From DASWJQ01 sp036397095 (GTDB lineage: Bacteria; Chloroflexota; Anaerolineae; Anaerolineales; E44-bin32), in contig DASWJQ010000030.1 in the NCBI GenBank assembly GCA_036397095.1, positions 1-47,763 on the forward strand: DNA of 47,763 nucleotides. Direction: 5' to 3'. The notes beneath the pieces were generated by a model. That model worked only from the letters and a program-made list of their open reading frames with translations, was not told where the DNA came from and ran no database searches. Below are positions 8,956 through 16,165 of the stretch, in pieces. The translations under genes were made by a program, and so were the position numbers. Every line of letters starts with the position of its first letter. The first letter of the stretch is position 1.

Positions 8956-8978
8956 TGCCTTCGGCCAAGCCTTATGAT
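8950..8978 (+). promoter_or_regulatory. Sigma-70-like promoter of the EamA exporter, probably leaderless
   Basis: TTGCAA (8950-8955), 17 bases, then TATGAT (8973-8978). Initiation six to eight bases downstream would fall at or next to the A of the ATG at 8987. No Shine-Dalgarno site precedes that ATG, so a leaderless message is likely. Confidence 0.55.
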
Positions 8979-8986
8979 CTGGCGCC

Positions 8987-9907
8987 ATGGCCGAAGCCAA
9001 AGGGCATCCACGCCTTCCCTTGCTGCTACCGTATCTTGCCTTGTTCGGGGGACTGCTCATGCTTGGGCTGTCGGCCATCCTGGTGCGGATGGCGCAGGTT
9101 CCCGGCACGGTCGCCGCATTCTACCGTGTCGCTATCGCAGTCGTGGTGATCGCGCCAGCATTCTTCCTCCGGTTGCCGAGCAGGGCTCCGCTCCCGAGGC
9201 GTGGCTTGTGGCTGGCGGCCCTTGGGGGGCTGCTGTTCGCCGGGGATCTAGCGGCTTGGTCAACCGGGGTGGTACTTAGCGGAGCCACCAATCCCACGCT
9301 GTTGGCCAACACGGCCCCGTTGTGGGTCGGGTTGGGCGCCTTGCTGCTTTTCCGTGAACGGCTCGGCCGAGGTTTCTGGCTCGGCCTGGCGCTGGCGATG
9401 GCTGGCGCGGCGGTCGTGCTTGGGACGGATGCGCTGCGCTCATTCGAAGTGGGGTTGGGGACGCTGCTGGGCCTGTTGGCCGGCGTCTTCTACGGAAGCT
9501 ACTTCCTGGTCACCCAGCGCGGCCGTGCCCAACTCGATGCCCTTTCTTACTTCTGGCTGTCGTCCTTGATCAATGCCGGTGGGCTGCTCGTTCTCACCCA
9601 GGCATTCGGGCAGCCGCTGACCGGCTATCCGCCGCGCAGCTACCTGGTGCTGCTGGCGTTGGCTTTAGGCCCGCAAGTGATCGGTTGGCTGGCTATCAAC
9701 TATGCCCAGGGGCACCTGCCGGCTTCACTGGTGTCGCCAACCCTGCTCGGTCAGCCAGTCGTGACGGCGTTGTTGGCCGGGCCGATGCTCGGGGAACGGC
9801 TCGTTCCGGTTCAAGTTCTGGGCGGTCTGGCCGTGCTCGCCGGAGTGCTGTGGGTGCACCGCAGCCGGCAAGGGGCGAGGGAAAAACAACAGCCGCAACG
9901 CCTCTAG
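8987..9907 (+). CDS. EamA/DMT-family transporter
   Basis: 306 residues with about ten predicted membrane helices in two EamA repeats. The first starts near LALFGGLLMLGLSAILVRM and contains the hallmark helix with AFYRVAIAVVVI. The second starts near LGTLLGLLAGVFYGSYFLVTQ and ends with LAGPMLGERLVPVQVLGGLAVLAGV. Members of this drug/metabolite superfamily exchange or export amino acids, nucleosides and other small metabolites across the inner membrane; the substrate cannot be read from sequence. The ATG at 8987 lacks a Shine-Dalgarno site but sits just after a good promoter, consistent with leaderless translation. It is divergent from the class IV aminotransferase, with which it may share regulation. 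Confidence 0.88.
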   Translation: MAEAKGHPRLPLLLPYLALFGGLLMLGLSAILVRMAQVPGTVAAFYRVAIAVVVIAPAFFLRLPSRAPLPRRGLWLAALGGLLFAGDLAAWSTGVVLSGATNPTLLANTAPLWVGLGALLLFRERLGRGFWLGLALAMAGAAVVLGTDALRSFEVGLGTLLGLLAGVFYGSYFLVTQRGRAQLDALSYFWLSSLINAGGLLVLTQAFGQPLTGYPPRSYLVLLALALGPQVIGWLAINYAQGHLPASLVSPTLLGQPVVTALLAGPMLGERLVPVQVLGGLAVLAGVLWVHRSRQGAREKQQPQRL

Positions 9908-9938
9908 GCACCGAGGGCTGGCAGACGACTTCAGGCTG

Positions 9939-10457
9939 TTATCGGGACGTGCGCTGCGCCGGGGCGGCCATCAGCGCCAGGCTTCGGAACAGCTCACCGA
10001 CACCGCGCCCGGTCATGGCACTGGTGACAAGGTAGTCGGCGCCGATGGCGAGGGCCCACTGCCGGCCGTCGTCGGCGGGGATCGGCGGGGCCAGGTCGGC
10101 CTTGTTGCCGACGACGATCAATGGCACGGCCGGCACCACCCGTTGGATCTCGCCCTTCCAGCGGACCAGGTGGTCCAATGACTCCGGCTCCGTCAGATCG
10201 TAGACCAGGGCAGCCGCCAGGCTGCCGCGGTAAAACCCCTCCCGCATAACCTGAAAGCGGTCCTGCCCGGCCATATCCCAGATCGACAGCTTGACATGTC
10301 GGTCTTCGAGATCGACGAGCTTGGTCTGGAAATCCACGCCTATGGTCGCTACCCGCGATTGCTCGAACTTGCCCTCGCAGTAGCGGCGAATCAGTGAGGT
10401 CTTGCCGACATTGCCATCGCCAGCGATTACGATTTTCAGAACTGGGATGGTTGCCAT
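9939..10457 (-). CDS. Rab/Ras-like small GTPase
   Basis: 172 residues, a complete single-domain small GTPase. G1 is GDGNVGKT (13-20), G2 is T38 within TIGVDF, G3 is WDMAGQ (60-65, with both Asp61 and Gln65 present), G4 is NKAD (118-121) and G5 is TSA (145-147). TIGVDF, WDMAGQDRF and FYRGS closely recall eukaryotic Rab signatures, but there is no C-terminal Cys for prenylation. The ATG at 10457 gives the normal GTPase start; the open frame upstream overlaps the neighbouring gene and is not part of it. It lies 16 bases downstream of a probable roadblock-like protein on the same strand, the arrangement expected for a GTPase and its regulator, as in MglA/MglB. Its cellular target is unknown. Confidence 0.9.
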   Translation of the reverse strand: MATIPVLKIVIAGDGNVGKTSLIRRYCEGKFEQSRVATIGVDFQTKLVDLEDRHVKLSIWDMAGQDRFQVMREGFYRGSLAAALVYDLTEPESLDHLVRWKGEIQRVVPAVPLIVVGNKADLAPPIPADDGRQWALAIGADYLVTSAMTGRGVGELFRSLALMAAPAQRTSR

Positions 10458-10473
10458 CAGGTGGGTTGCAAGG

Positions 10474-11298
10474 TTACTGCAGGCGGCCCAGGTAGGACGC
10501 GTGCGGGAAAGCCAGTTCGTTGGGATCGATGGGGGAGGCCGCCAGGTGGCGCCGGTTGGCCTTCTCGAACAACCGGTGCAAATCTTCCATGATCTTGAAC
10601 TGGAGGGTCGCCGGTTCGCGGGTGAACAACGCCAGCATTGTGGTCGAGGCGCCAGGAACAAAGCACAACCACTTGCCGCCTTCGATCTCCGTCGACCGCA
10701 TCTCCCCGCCAAAGATCTCCTTGGCGGCGGACCGGTAGGAAGAGAGCATGGGTACGGCCAAGTCGGAGTCGATATCGAAATTACCGATCGTGGTCAGCGG
10801 CATCCCTGAGTCGTTGGCGTAGATTGCGTAGCCCAGCACCTTGGCCGTGTGTTGGGAACGGATGACGATGCTCTTGCCCTCGTTGGAAAGATCCTGCCAA
10901 TCACCGGCGGTGGCGGTTGTGTCCTTCCAGGTCTGGATTGTTGTGCGCTCACGCTGGTAGTGCTCGAACAACTGCTGGAACTGCTCGCGGTTGATCATGC
11001 CGGCGGCGAACTCTTCCGCCAGGCGGTTGATCTTGGCCTGGATCCGTGTGAGATAGTCGTCGACATCCCTGTAATTCCGGCGGTCGGTACCGGCGATCAA
11101 GGTGGCGTCCGCGGCCGCCGCCGCAGGGCGCTGAGCGCCGGCTCGATTGCTGCGGGTAGTCTGCGGACGCGTCCGCGGCGTGGGGACCGTTTGGCGGGCG
11201 CCGCGCCGGGTGGCAACCGGTGACCCCGCCGGAGGAGTGTCCCGGCGTGGTGGATTGTCGCCCAACAAGCGGCGCAGGAATCCAAACAATGAGGCCAT
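10474..11298 (-). CDS. Putative roadblock/LC7- or longin-like partner of the small GTPase
   Basis: 274 residues in three parts. First is a short amphipathic N-terminus (ASLFGFLRRLLG) and a basic Pro/Arg/Thr-rich disordered linker to about residue 65. Next is a helical segment of about 45 residues containing AGMINREQFQQLFEHYQRE, which resembles a SHOCT-type short helical module. The C-terminal alpha/beta domain (about 145-260) includes AIYANDSGMPLTTIGNFD, an Ala-rich helix, and WLCFVPGASTTMLALFTREPA before a final helix. This strand-helix-strand pattern fits the profilin-like fold of roadblock/LC7 or longin proteins. The fold call is inference from pattern only. The adjacency to the Rab-like GTPase suggests a regulator or scaffold. 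The start is the ATG at 11298; a TTG at 11301 is directly upstream. Confidence 0.6.
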   Translation of the reverse strand: MASLFGFLRRLLGDNPPRRDTPPAGSPVATRRGARQTVPTPRTRPQTTRSNRAGAQRPAAAAADATLIAGTDRRNYRDVDDYLTRIQAKINRLAEEFAAGMINREQFQQLFEHYQRERTTIQTWKDTTATAGDWQDLSNEGKSIVIRSQHTAKVLGYAIYANDSGMPLTTIGNFDIDSDLAVPMLSSYRSAAKEIFGGEMRSTEIEGGKWLCFVPGASTTMLALFTREPATLQFKIMEDLHRLFEKANRRHLAASPIDPNELAFPHASYLGRLQ

Positions 11299-11420
11299 CA
11301 ATGAATCAGCCTAACCTTAACAATAACCCGCATCAATGACGGCTGGCCCATGGCCAGCAAGGCAATCTTAGCATATTTCGTTTGTTGGACGACTTTGCGG
11401 CCAACCTACAATCGTCAAGC

Positions 11421-12443
11421 CTACCCCGCACCGGGCTCTGTAGCCAGCTTGAATTCGGAGAGCGTCGCCAGCACCTGGTCGGCGGCTTGCACCAAACTCG
11501 GGTCGGGCTGTGATTTGCCTTGCGTCCGGATAAGGGTTGCCAGGTCGGCGATGCCGGGCGGCGCATTGCCAGCGCCCCATACCGTCGTCGACAGACCGGC
11601 AATCGCAGTCGCCAGGACGCCAGCCGCGGCTGGATTCAAGCCGAGCAGGTGGCCGGCCAAGAGGCCAGCCGAGTAGTTGTCGCCGGCGCCAGTTGTGTCG
11701 ACTACCTGGACTTTGAACGCGGGCAGGTGGATGCGCTCGGTTGGCCCGGCCAGCACACTCCCCTTGGCGCCCAACTTGAGCCCAACCTGGCCCACGCCTT
11801 GTTCCAGGAGCCAGTCCAACGTCGCTTCCAAATCGGTTTGGCCGGATAGACGGTTGGCTTCGGCTTGTCCCAGCACCAGCAGGTCGACCTGCCCCAAGAT
11901 CTCCCTCAGCCTATCGCCGGCCAAGAAGGCTGGCTCATAGGCCGTATCCAGCGAGACGAACGCGTCGCCCTGCTTGGCCGCCTCCAACGCCGCCCGGGCG
12001 GTCTGCGCCTGGCTCCCCTCGAGGAAGGCATAACCCGACAGATGAAGTGCCCGGGACCGGCCAATGGCATTCAACGGCAGCCCCTCCGGCCGCAGCACCA
12101 GGTTGGCACCACGCCGGCCGAACAGGGTTCGTTGGCCGTCCGGCGTGACCGGAACGAACATCATGCCAGTGCCTGCGCTCGCGCTTACCTGCAGGTGCGA
12201 TAGATTGAGACCGCCGCGCTCCAGCTCCTGGCGCAGCATGTCGCCTGGCAGGTCCTGGCCCAAGCAGGCCAGCAAGGAGGGCGCGAAGCCTAATCGCGCC
12301 AACGCCAGGGCAGTGTTGGCCGCAGAGCCGCCGGCGTGGATGACGGCCCGCTCGCTGCGCTTGTCGCCCCCCGGTTGCGGATAGTCATCGATGGGCATGA
12401 TGACATCGATATTGGCGTCGCCCAGCACAAACACCTGGCTCAT
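11421..12443 (-). CDS. PfkB-family carbohydrate/nucleoside kinase
   Basis: 340 residues of the ribokinase fold. N-terminal VLGDANIDVIM and HAGGSAANTALALARLG form the substrate-binding signature. The C-terminal signature DTTGAGDNYSAGLLAG supplies the anion hole and the catalytic Asp. The family phosphorylates sugars, nucleosides or sugar acids with ATP; specificity is not evident. The ATG at 12443 overlaps the TGA of the TrpF-like gene (ATGA at 12440-12443), so the two proteins are made together and probably act in one pathway. Upstream frame extension to 12821 is an open-frame artefact inside the TrpF-like gene. Kinase and TrpF-like barrel together suggest metabolism of a phosphorylated pentose-like compound, but this is speculative. 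Confidence 0.88.
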   Translation of the reverse strand: MSQVFVLGDANIDVIMPIDDYPQPGGDKRSERAVIHAGGSAANTALALARLGFAPSLLACLGQDLPGDMLRQELERGGLNLSHLQVSASAGTGMMFVPVTPDGQRTLFGRRGANLVLRPEGLPLNAIGRSRALHLSGYAFLEGSQAQTARAALEAAKQGDAFVSLDTAYEPAFLAGDRLREILGQVDLLVLGQAEANRLSGQTDLEATLDWLLEQGVGQVGLKLGAKGSVLAGPTERIHLPAFKVQVVDTTGAGDNYSAGLLAGHLLGLNPAAAGVLATAIAGLSTTVWGAGNAPPGIADLATLIRTQGKSQPDPSLVQAADQVLATLSEFKLATEPGAG

Positions 12444-13135
12444 GGGGTTGATCCGGCCGCGGCCCGCCTGGCCACCTGTACGAAGGCTTGTATGCGGGCC
12501 AAGTCTTTGACGACCGGATCCCCCGGACGGTTTGTGCTCGTATTGCTGTCCACGCCGGCCGGGCGCACCGCTTCGACCGCCGCCGCCACGTTGGCCGGGG
12601 TCAGGCCGCCGGCCAACAGCACCTTCCGGGGGTAGCGATCGGCGATTTGCCGGCTGACCGCCCAATCGTGGGTTTGGCCGGTGGCTCCGACTCCGGGCAT
12701 TCCTTCGACCTTGGTGTCCAACAGCAGGTAGTCGCACAGATCGGCAAATGCTTCCACCTGGGCCAGCGTTTCGCCGGCGCCAACCGGAATCGCTTTCATC
12801 AGGCCGATCGCCCCTTGCCACTCATCGCACAACCGGCGGATGGCGGACGGACCAACGTCCCAGAGATCGGTCGAGATATGGACATAGTCTGGTCGCACCG
12901 CCTCCGCCATGCGCAGGATCTCAACAACATCCACTGCCATGGTCAGCGCTACGCTGTGCGCCAGTCCGTCGATCGCCTCGCAAATGGTGTGCGCCTGGGC
13001 GAACGACAGTTCGCCAGGCACCAAGCCATACTCGCCGGCGACAAATCCAATATGGTCAACCCCAGCATCAACCGCCGAGGCCGCCGTCAGACCGTCGGTG
13101 AAGGCATAAACTTGCACGATAAAGTCGGGAATCAT
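12440..13135 (-). CDS. TrpF-like (phosphoribosylanthranilate isomerase family) protein without the catalytic Cys
   Basis: 231 residues, a TIM barrel resembling phosphoribosylanthranilate isomerase. The N-terminal strand VQVYAFTD aligns with the usual VKICGIT, so the general-base Cys is a Tyr (residue 10). The region of the general-acid Asp is kept (YLLLDTKVEG, then G-A-T-G-Q-T-H-D-W), as is LAGGLTPANVAAAVEAV, but the usual DVSSGVE is replaced by DSNTSTN. The family's tryptophan-pathway isomerase needs both Cys and Asp, so normal TrpF activity is unlikely. No other trp gene is nearby; instead it is coupled to a PfkB kinase. The ATG at 13135 has no Shine-Dalgarno site and follows a TATAAT by eight bases, suggesting a leaderless transcript. 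Confidence 0.75.
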   Translation of the reverse strand: MIPDFIVQVYAFTDGLTAASAVDAGVDHIGFVAGEYGLVPGELSFAQAHTICEAIDGLAHSVALTMAVDVVEILRMAEAVRPDYVHISTDLWDVGPSAIRRLCDEWQGAIGLMKAIPVGAGETLAQVEAFADLCDYLLLDTKVEGMPGVGATGQTHDWAVSRQIADRYPRKVLLAGGLTPANVAAAVEAVRPAGVDSNTSTNRPGDPVVKDLARIQAFVQVARRAAAGSTP

Positions 13136-13143
13136 CGAGCAGC

Positions 13144-13149
13144 ATTATA
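13144..13149 (-). promoter_or_regulatory. -10 element of the TrpF-like/PfkB operon
   Basis: A perfect minus-strand TATAAT ends eight bases before the ATG at 13135, so transcription would start nearly at the start codon. No convincing -35 box is visible. Confidence 0.45.
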
Positions 13150-13214
13150 GTGGTGGAAGGTGGACGATAGGATGGCGAGCTGCCCACCAGAGCTGACAGG
13201 AGGTGCCGTCACTT

Positions 13215-13613
13215 ATGGAAACACTGCAAGTCCGTTCACAGGAGCGTGAGCAGTTCATAGACATCACCGAGGAGGTCAGGCGTGCGTTAAAGCGCCTCGG
13301 ATTGAAGCAAGGTGCGTTGTTGATCTTCGTTCCGCACACGACGGCTGGGATCGTCGTCAATGAAGGGGCCGATCCCAGCGTCGCCCACGATGTGCAGGCA
13401 GATCTGCAGAGGCTTGTCCCCTGGGATCAGCCCTATTACCGGCATGGCGAAGGCAACAGCCCGAGTCACAGCCGGGCGAGCCTGGTCGGTAGCCATCAAT
13501 GGATTGTCGTTGAGTCTGGGGAATTGCAGCTAGGGACCTGGCAGGCGATCTTCTTCTGCGAGTTCGATGGACCGCGCAACCGCCGTGTTTTCGTCCAGGG
13601 GTTGGCAGCCTAG
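13215..13613 (+). CDS. YjbQ/UPF0047 family protein
   Basis: 132 residues, the full length of the YjbQ family, some members of which have secondary thiamine-phosphate synthase activity. Recognisable motifs are VPHTTAGIVVNEGADPSV, the His/Asn-rich HGEGNSPSHSRASLVGSH and the C-terminal GTWQAIFFCEFDGPR. The conserved His residues cluster at a probable metal or active site. The start is ATG 13215 with AGGAGGTG at 13198-13205; a GTG at 13203 lies within the Shine-Dalgarno site itself and is rejected. The gene is divergent from the TrpF-like gene and ends one base from the convergent zinc-ribbon gene, leaving no room for a terminator. Confidence 0.88.
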   Translation: METLQVRSQEREQFIDITEEVRRALKRLGLKQGALLIFVPHTTAGIVVNEGADPSVAHDVQADLQRLVPWDQPYYRHGEGNSPSHSRASLVGSHQWIVVESGELQLGTWQAIFFCEFDGPRNRRVFVQGLAA

Positions 13614-13614
13614 C

Positions 13615-14598
13615 TTACTGACTGCAGGAAACCACCACGCCGTCCAAATCAATGAACGGCCGGGTGGCGCTCATGACTTCGATCAAGCCGGTCCCTTGAA
13701 TGCATTCGCCGGGTTGTACTTCGGGGTGGGTCCGAGTGCGATCGACCAGGGCGAATGAGCCGCTCTGTTCGGAAAAGATGGCGACGAATGGCAGGTCGCC
13801 GGCGGCAAACCAGCGCTTGACGGTTCCGTAAACGCAGCGTTCCTGGCCCGCGTCGGCCAGACTGACGGTATCCCAGCTGACGCACTCGCCACTGACTGGG
13901 GTCGCGGCTGCTTGGGCTCCTTCGGCCGTGGCCAATGCGGCTGGTGGCAGGCTAGCGACGGCGGCCAAGCCGGGGCTGGGTGTGGGGCTGCCGAGGCCGC
14001 GGGCGGCGACCGGGAGTTCCGGCAGGATGCGGATGGCGGCGTAACCCAAGCCGGCAACAACGGCCAGGACAACCAAGCCAATCAAGACCGGCCGGCCGAC
14101 CCGAACCAGGTTGGCAAGGGTAAGCCAGGCAGGCAACTCTCGGGCACGGCTGGGGTCGTCATCGCTCTCTAGCGCAGACAAATGGTCGGCGCCCTCCGTC
14201 TGCGAGCGCATCCAATCCTGTTCGAAGTAGGTGGGTGTCGTAGGGGGCAGCAGCGGCTCGTCTGCGTAGGGCAACCGCTCAGCCGGATCCAACGCTGCCT
14301 CGGGTTCCGCCTCGGGCTCCAGGTCCTGCCGAAGGGCAGGGAAAGGCGGATCGTCGAAGCCGGCGCTGAAGGGTGAGGTGGAAGCCGGTTCTTCGGCCCG
14401 GGTCGGTTCGGCTGGAGCCTCCGACAGGTCGGACTTGCAGTAGGGGCACAGGCGCAGGCCCTGCCCGATCCACTCGGCGCAATAGCCGCAGCGGACCTTG
14501 TCGTGCAGCCACTGCGGTTGCTCGACGTCCAGCCCGCAGTAGCGGCACACAATCGCCTCATCCTGGATTTCTTTCGTGCAGAACGGGCACGGCCGCAC
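13615..14598 (-). CDS. Double zinc-ribbon membrane protein with Cys-rich extracytoplasmic domain
   Basis: 327 residues. The N-terminus carries two four-Cys zinc ribbons (CPFC...CRYC and CGYC...CPYC, within the first 55 residues). An acidic, Pro-rich disordered linker follows, then one membrane helix (PVLIGLVVLAVVAGLGYAAI). The C-terminal domain of about 90 residues contains four Cys in GECVSW, ERCVYG, GECIQG and VVSCSQ, and a beta-rich pattern (YGTVKRW, GSFALVDR, IDLDGVVV) suggesting an OB-like barrel, possibly stabilised by disulfides outside the cell. It starts at GTG 14598 behind GAGGAG. I do not recognise a named family. A sensor-like or scaffold role linking cytoplasm to envelope is conceivable only. 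Confidence 0.75.
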   Translation of the reverse strand: MRPCPFCTKEIQDEAIVCRYCGLDVEQPQWLHDKVRCGYCAEWIGQGLRLCPYCKSDLSEAPAEPTRAEEPASTSPFSAGFDDPPFPALRQDLEPEAEPEAALDPAERLPYADEPLLPPTTPTYFEQDWMRSQTEGADHLSALESDDDPSRARELPAWLTLANLVRVGRPVLIGLVVLAVVAGLGYAAIRILPELPVAARGLGSPTPSPGLAAVASLPPAALATAEGAQAAATPVSGECVSWDTVSLADAGQERCVYGTVKRWFAAGDLPFVAIFSEQSGSFALVDRTRTHPEVQPGECIQGTGLIEVMSATRPFIDLDGVVVSCSQ

Positions 14599-14698
14599 GC
14601 TATTTCTCCTCTTCTATGCGCTGGACCCATTCTATCGCCCTGTATCACAGACGCAACAGGAGCGTGGTAAGGGGAGTAGAGAGCTGCTTCCCCTCCGA

Positions 14699-14704
14699 TA
14701 GAAT
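14699..14704 (+). promoter_or_regulatory. Possible -10 element (TAGAAT) upstream of the DHH gene
   Basis: TAGAAT lies 41 bases before the ATG at 14746. No -35 box was found at 16-18 bases. Confidence 0.25.
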
Positions 14705-14745
14705 CGGTAGACTGAGCAGGCACCTGATTAGAAGCAGGAGAACCT

Positions 14746-15876
14746 ATGGCAGATGACGGCACAACCCAGGCGCGGGAGAACTCCCACCCGGCCGGTTGGC
14801 GTGGATTGGCGACACTGCTTGAGCAACACCGCGGACAACGCCATTTGATTGTGCTGCAGGAATACCCCGACCCGGATGCCATCTCGTCAGCAATGGCCCA
14901 CCGCTGGATCAGCCGCCGTTTCGATATCGAATCCGATATTGTCTACGGCGGTCAAATCAGCCATCAGGAGAACCGGGCCCTGGTCAAGCTAACGGGATTG
15001 GACCTGATCCGGTATCGCGATGGAATCGACATCGGTGCCTACGATGGGGCGGTCTTTCTGGACAATCAGGGGACGACCGCCGGCGAGATCGTCGCGGCGT
15101 TGCAGCAGGCCCGGGTACCCATCTTGGCGGTGATCGACCATCACGAGCCGCAGGGCGTGCTACAGCCACAACTGAAAGATATCCGCCGCATCGGCGCCAC
15201 CGCCAGCATGTATGCCAGCTACCTGCGGGAAGGCTTGCTCGAGCTCGATCCGGAGGAGCCCGAGGATGTCAAGGTGACGACAGCGTTGATGCACGGCATC
15301 ATGTCGGATACAGGTGACTTTCTGCGGGCGACGGAAGCCGATTTTGAAGGCGCCGCCTTCCTCAGCCGCTACCGGGACATCGGATTGCTCGAGCAGATCA
15401 TGAGCCAGTCCCGGACGGAGCAAACCATGCGAATCCTGCAGCGGGCGCTTGAATCTCGCCAGCTGGTCAACGGCAACGCCATCGTCGGGGTAGGCACATT
15501 CGACGCACGAGATCGCGATGCAATCCCCCAGGCCGCCGACTTGCTGCTTACCGAGTCCCAAGTGCACACGGCGATCGCCTTCGGAATCCTGCTGCGAGAG
15601 GAAGGTGAACCGCTGATGGTGGGATCGTTGCGGACTTCCAAGCTGACGATGAATCCCGACGATTTCATCAAATCCGTCTTTGGGCGGGCAGACGACGGCA
15701 GCTACTTCGGCGGCGGAAAACCATCGGCCGGCGCCTTTGAGCTCCCCCTGCGCTACGTGGATGCCGAGCTCGGGCAAGGCAATCCGGCGACAACCTGGCC
15801 AGTGTACGAGCGGGCTGTCAAGGACCGGTTGGTTGCCAAGCTGGCAGCGGCCGATGACGAAGGCCGGCCGGACTAG
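14746..15876 (+). CDS. DHH-family phosphoesterase (NrnA-like)
   Basis: 376 residues. The DHH domain shows the metal-binding series PDPDAISSAMA, FLDNQG, IDHHEPQG and a later Asp in MSDTGDFLRA. The C-terminal DHHA1 domain ends with the glycine-rich YFGGGKPSAGAFELP, which matches the family's GGGHxxAxG position but lacks its His. Such proteins hydrolyse short oligonucleotides (nanoRNA), pAp or cyclic-dinucleotide products. The DHHA1 variation makes the exact substrate uncertain. ATG 14746 has CAGGAG about seven bases upstream. The gene is divergent from the zinc-ribbon gene and is followed by a 289-base stretch without a secure gene. Confidence 0.82.
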   Translation: MADDGTTQARENSHPAGWRGLATLLEQHRGQRHLIVLQEYPDPDAISSAMAHRWISRRFDIESDIVYGGQISHQENRALVKLTGLDLIRYRDGIDIGAYDGAVFLDNQGTTAGEIVAALQQARVPILAVIDHHEPQGVLQPQLKDIRRIGATASMYASYLREGLLELDPEEPEDVKVTTALMHGIMSDTGDFLRATEADFEGAAFLSRYRDIGLLEQIMSQSRTEQTMRILQRALESRQLVNGNAIVGVGTFDARDRDAIPQAADLLLTESQVHTAIAFGILLREEGEPLMVGSLRTSKLTMNPDDFIKSVFGRADDGSYFGGGKPSAGAFELPLRYVDAELGQGNPATTWPVYERAVKDRLVAKLAAADDEGRPD

Positions 15877-16165
15877 GTGCGGTCAGCGGCAGCAGGAAAG
15901 GCGCGCGTTATCCTCGGAGAAAGACGAACTTGGGAGGGACCGCTGTCCGAAGGCGTGGGACGGCTCGTGGGAAGGCGTCTTGCGTGAGCCAAACAAACCA
16001 CGGACCAGCCGACCGTGGACAGGATAGTGAGTCGTCTGAAGAGCGGGTGACAGCCGCACGCCAGCTAGGCCCGCGCCTTATCAGGCCGATCCTGCTGCTG
16101 GCCATGAGTGCCTGGTTGGGGTGCCAATTCGGCGGTTCGGCTTCCGAGATAACTCCCTGATCCGG
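15877..16165 (+). other. 289-base intergenic stretch with predicted hairpins
   Basis: This lies between the convergent DHH and MFS genes. Three successive stems can be drawn on the plus strand: GTCC/GGAC (15945-15948 with 15958-15961), GGCTC/GAGCC (15962-15966 with 15986-15990) and CCACGG/CCGTGG (15998-16003 with 16013-16018). GAAGGCGT occurs twice within them. It does not match RNase P RNA, SRP RNA, tmRNA or a riboswitch that I can recognise. It could be an uncharacterised small RNA, a 3' UTR, or simply GC-rich spacer. A tiny lipoprotein-like ORF overlaps its 3' end. Confidence 0.3.
16047..16160 (+). CDS. Possible 37-residue lipoprotein-like peptide
   Basis: A GTG-initiated frame encodes a basic N-terminus, a hydrophobic stretch (PILLLAMSAW) and LGC, followed by CQFGGSASEITP and stop. 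This resembles a minimal signal peptide with lipobox, but position -3 is Trp, not Leu/Val/Ile, and the Shine-Dalgarno site is poor (GAAGAG). It could be a genuine small lipoprotein or chance in GC-rich DNA. Confidence 0.2.
   Translation: MTAARQLGPRLIRPILLLAMSAWLGCQFGGSASEITP

Noticed and set aside
10458..10712. 85-residue N-terminal extension of the Rab-like GTPase
   Set aside because: It lies inside the roadblock-like gene in another frame. The GTPase begins normally at ATG 10457.
12444..12821. N-terminal extension of the PfkB kinase
   Set aside because: It overlaps the TrpF-like gene; the ATGA junction at 12440-12443 gives the true start.
12440..13135. Annotation as a functional tryptophan-pathway TrpF
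   Set aside because: The catalytic Cys is replaced by Tyr and no trp genes are nearby.
15877..16046. RNase P RNA, SRP RNA, tmRNA or riboswitch in the 289-base gap
   Set aside because: None of the conserved cores I know for these RNAs is present; only generic hairpins were seen.
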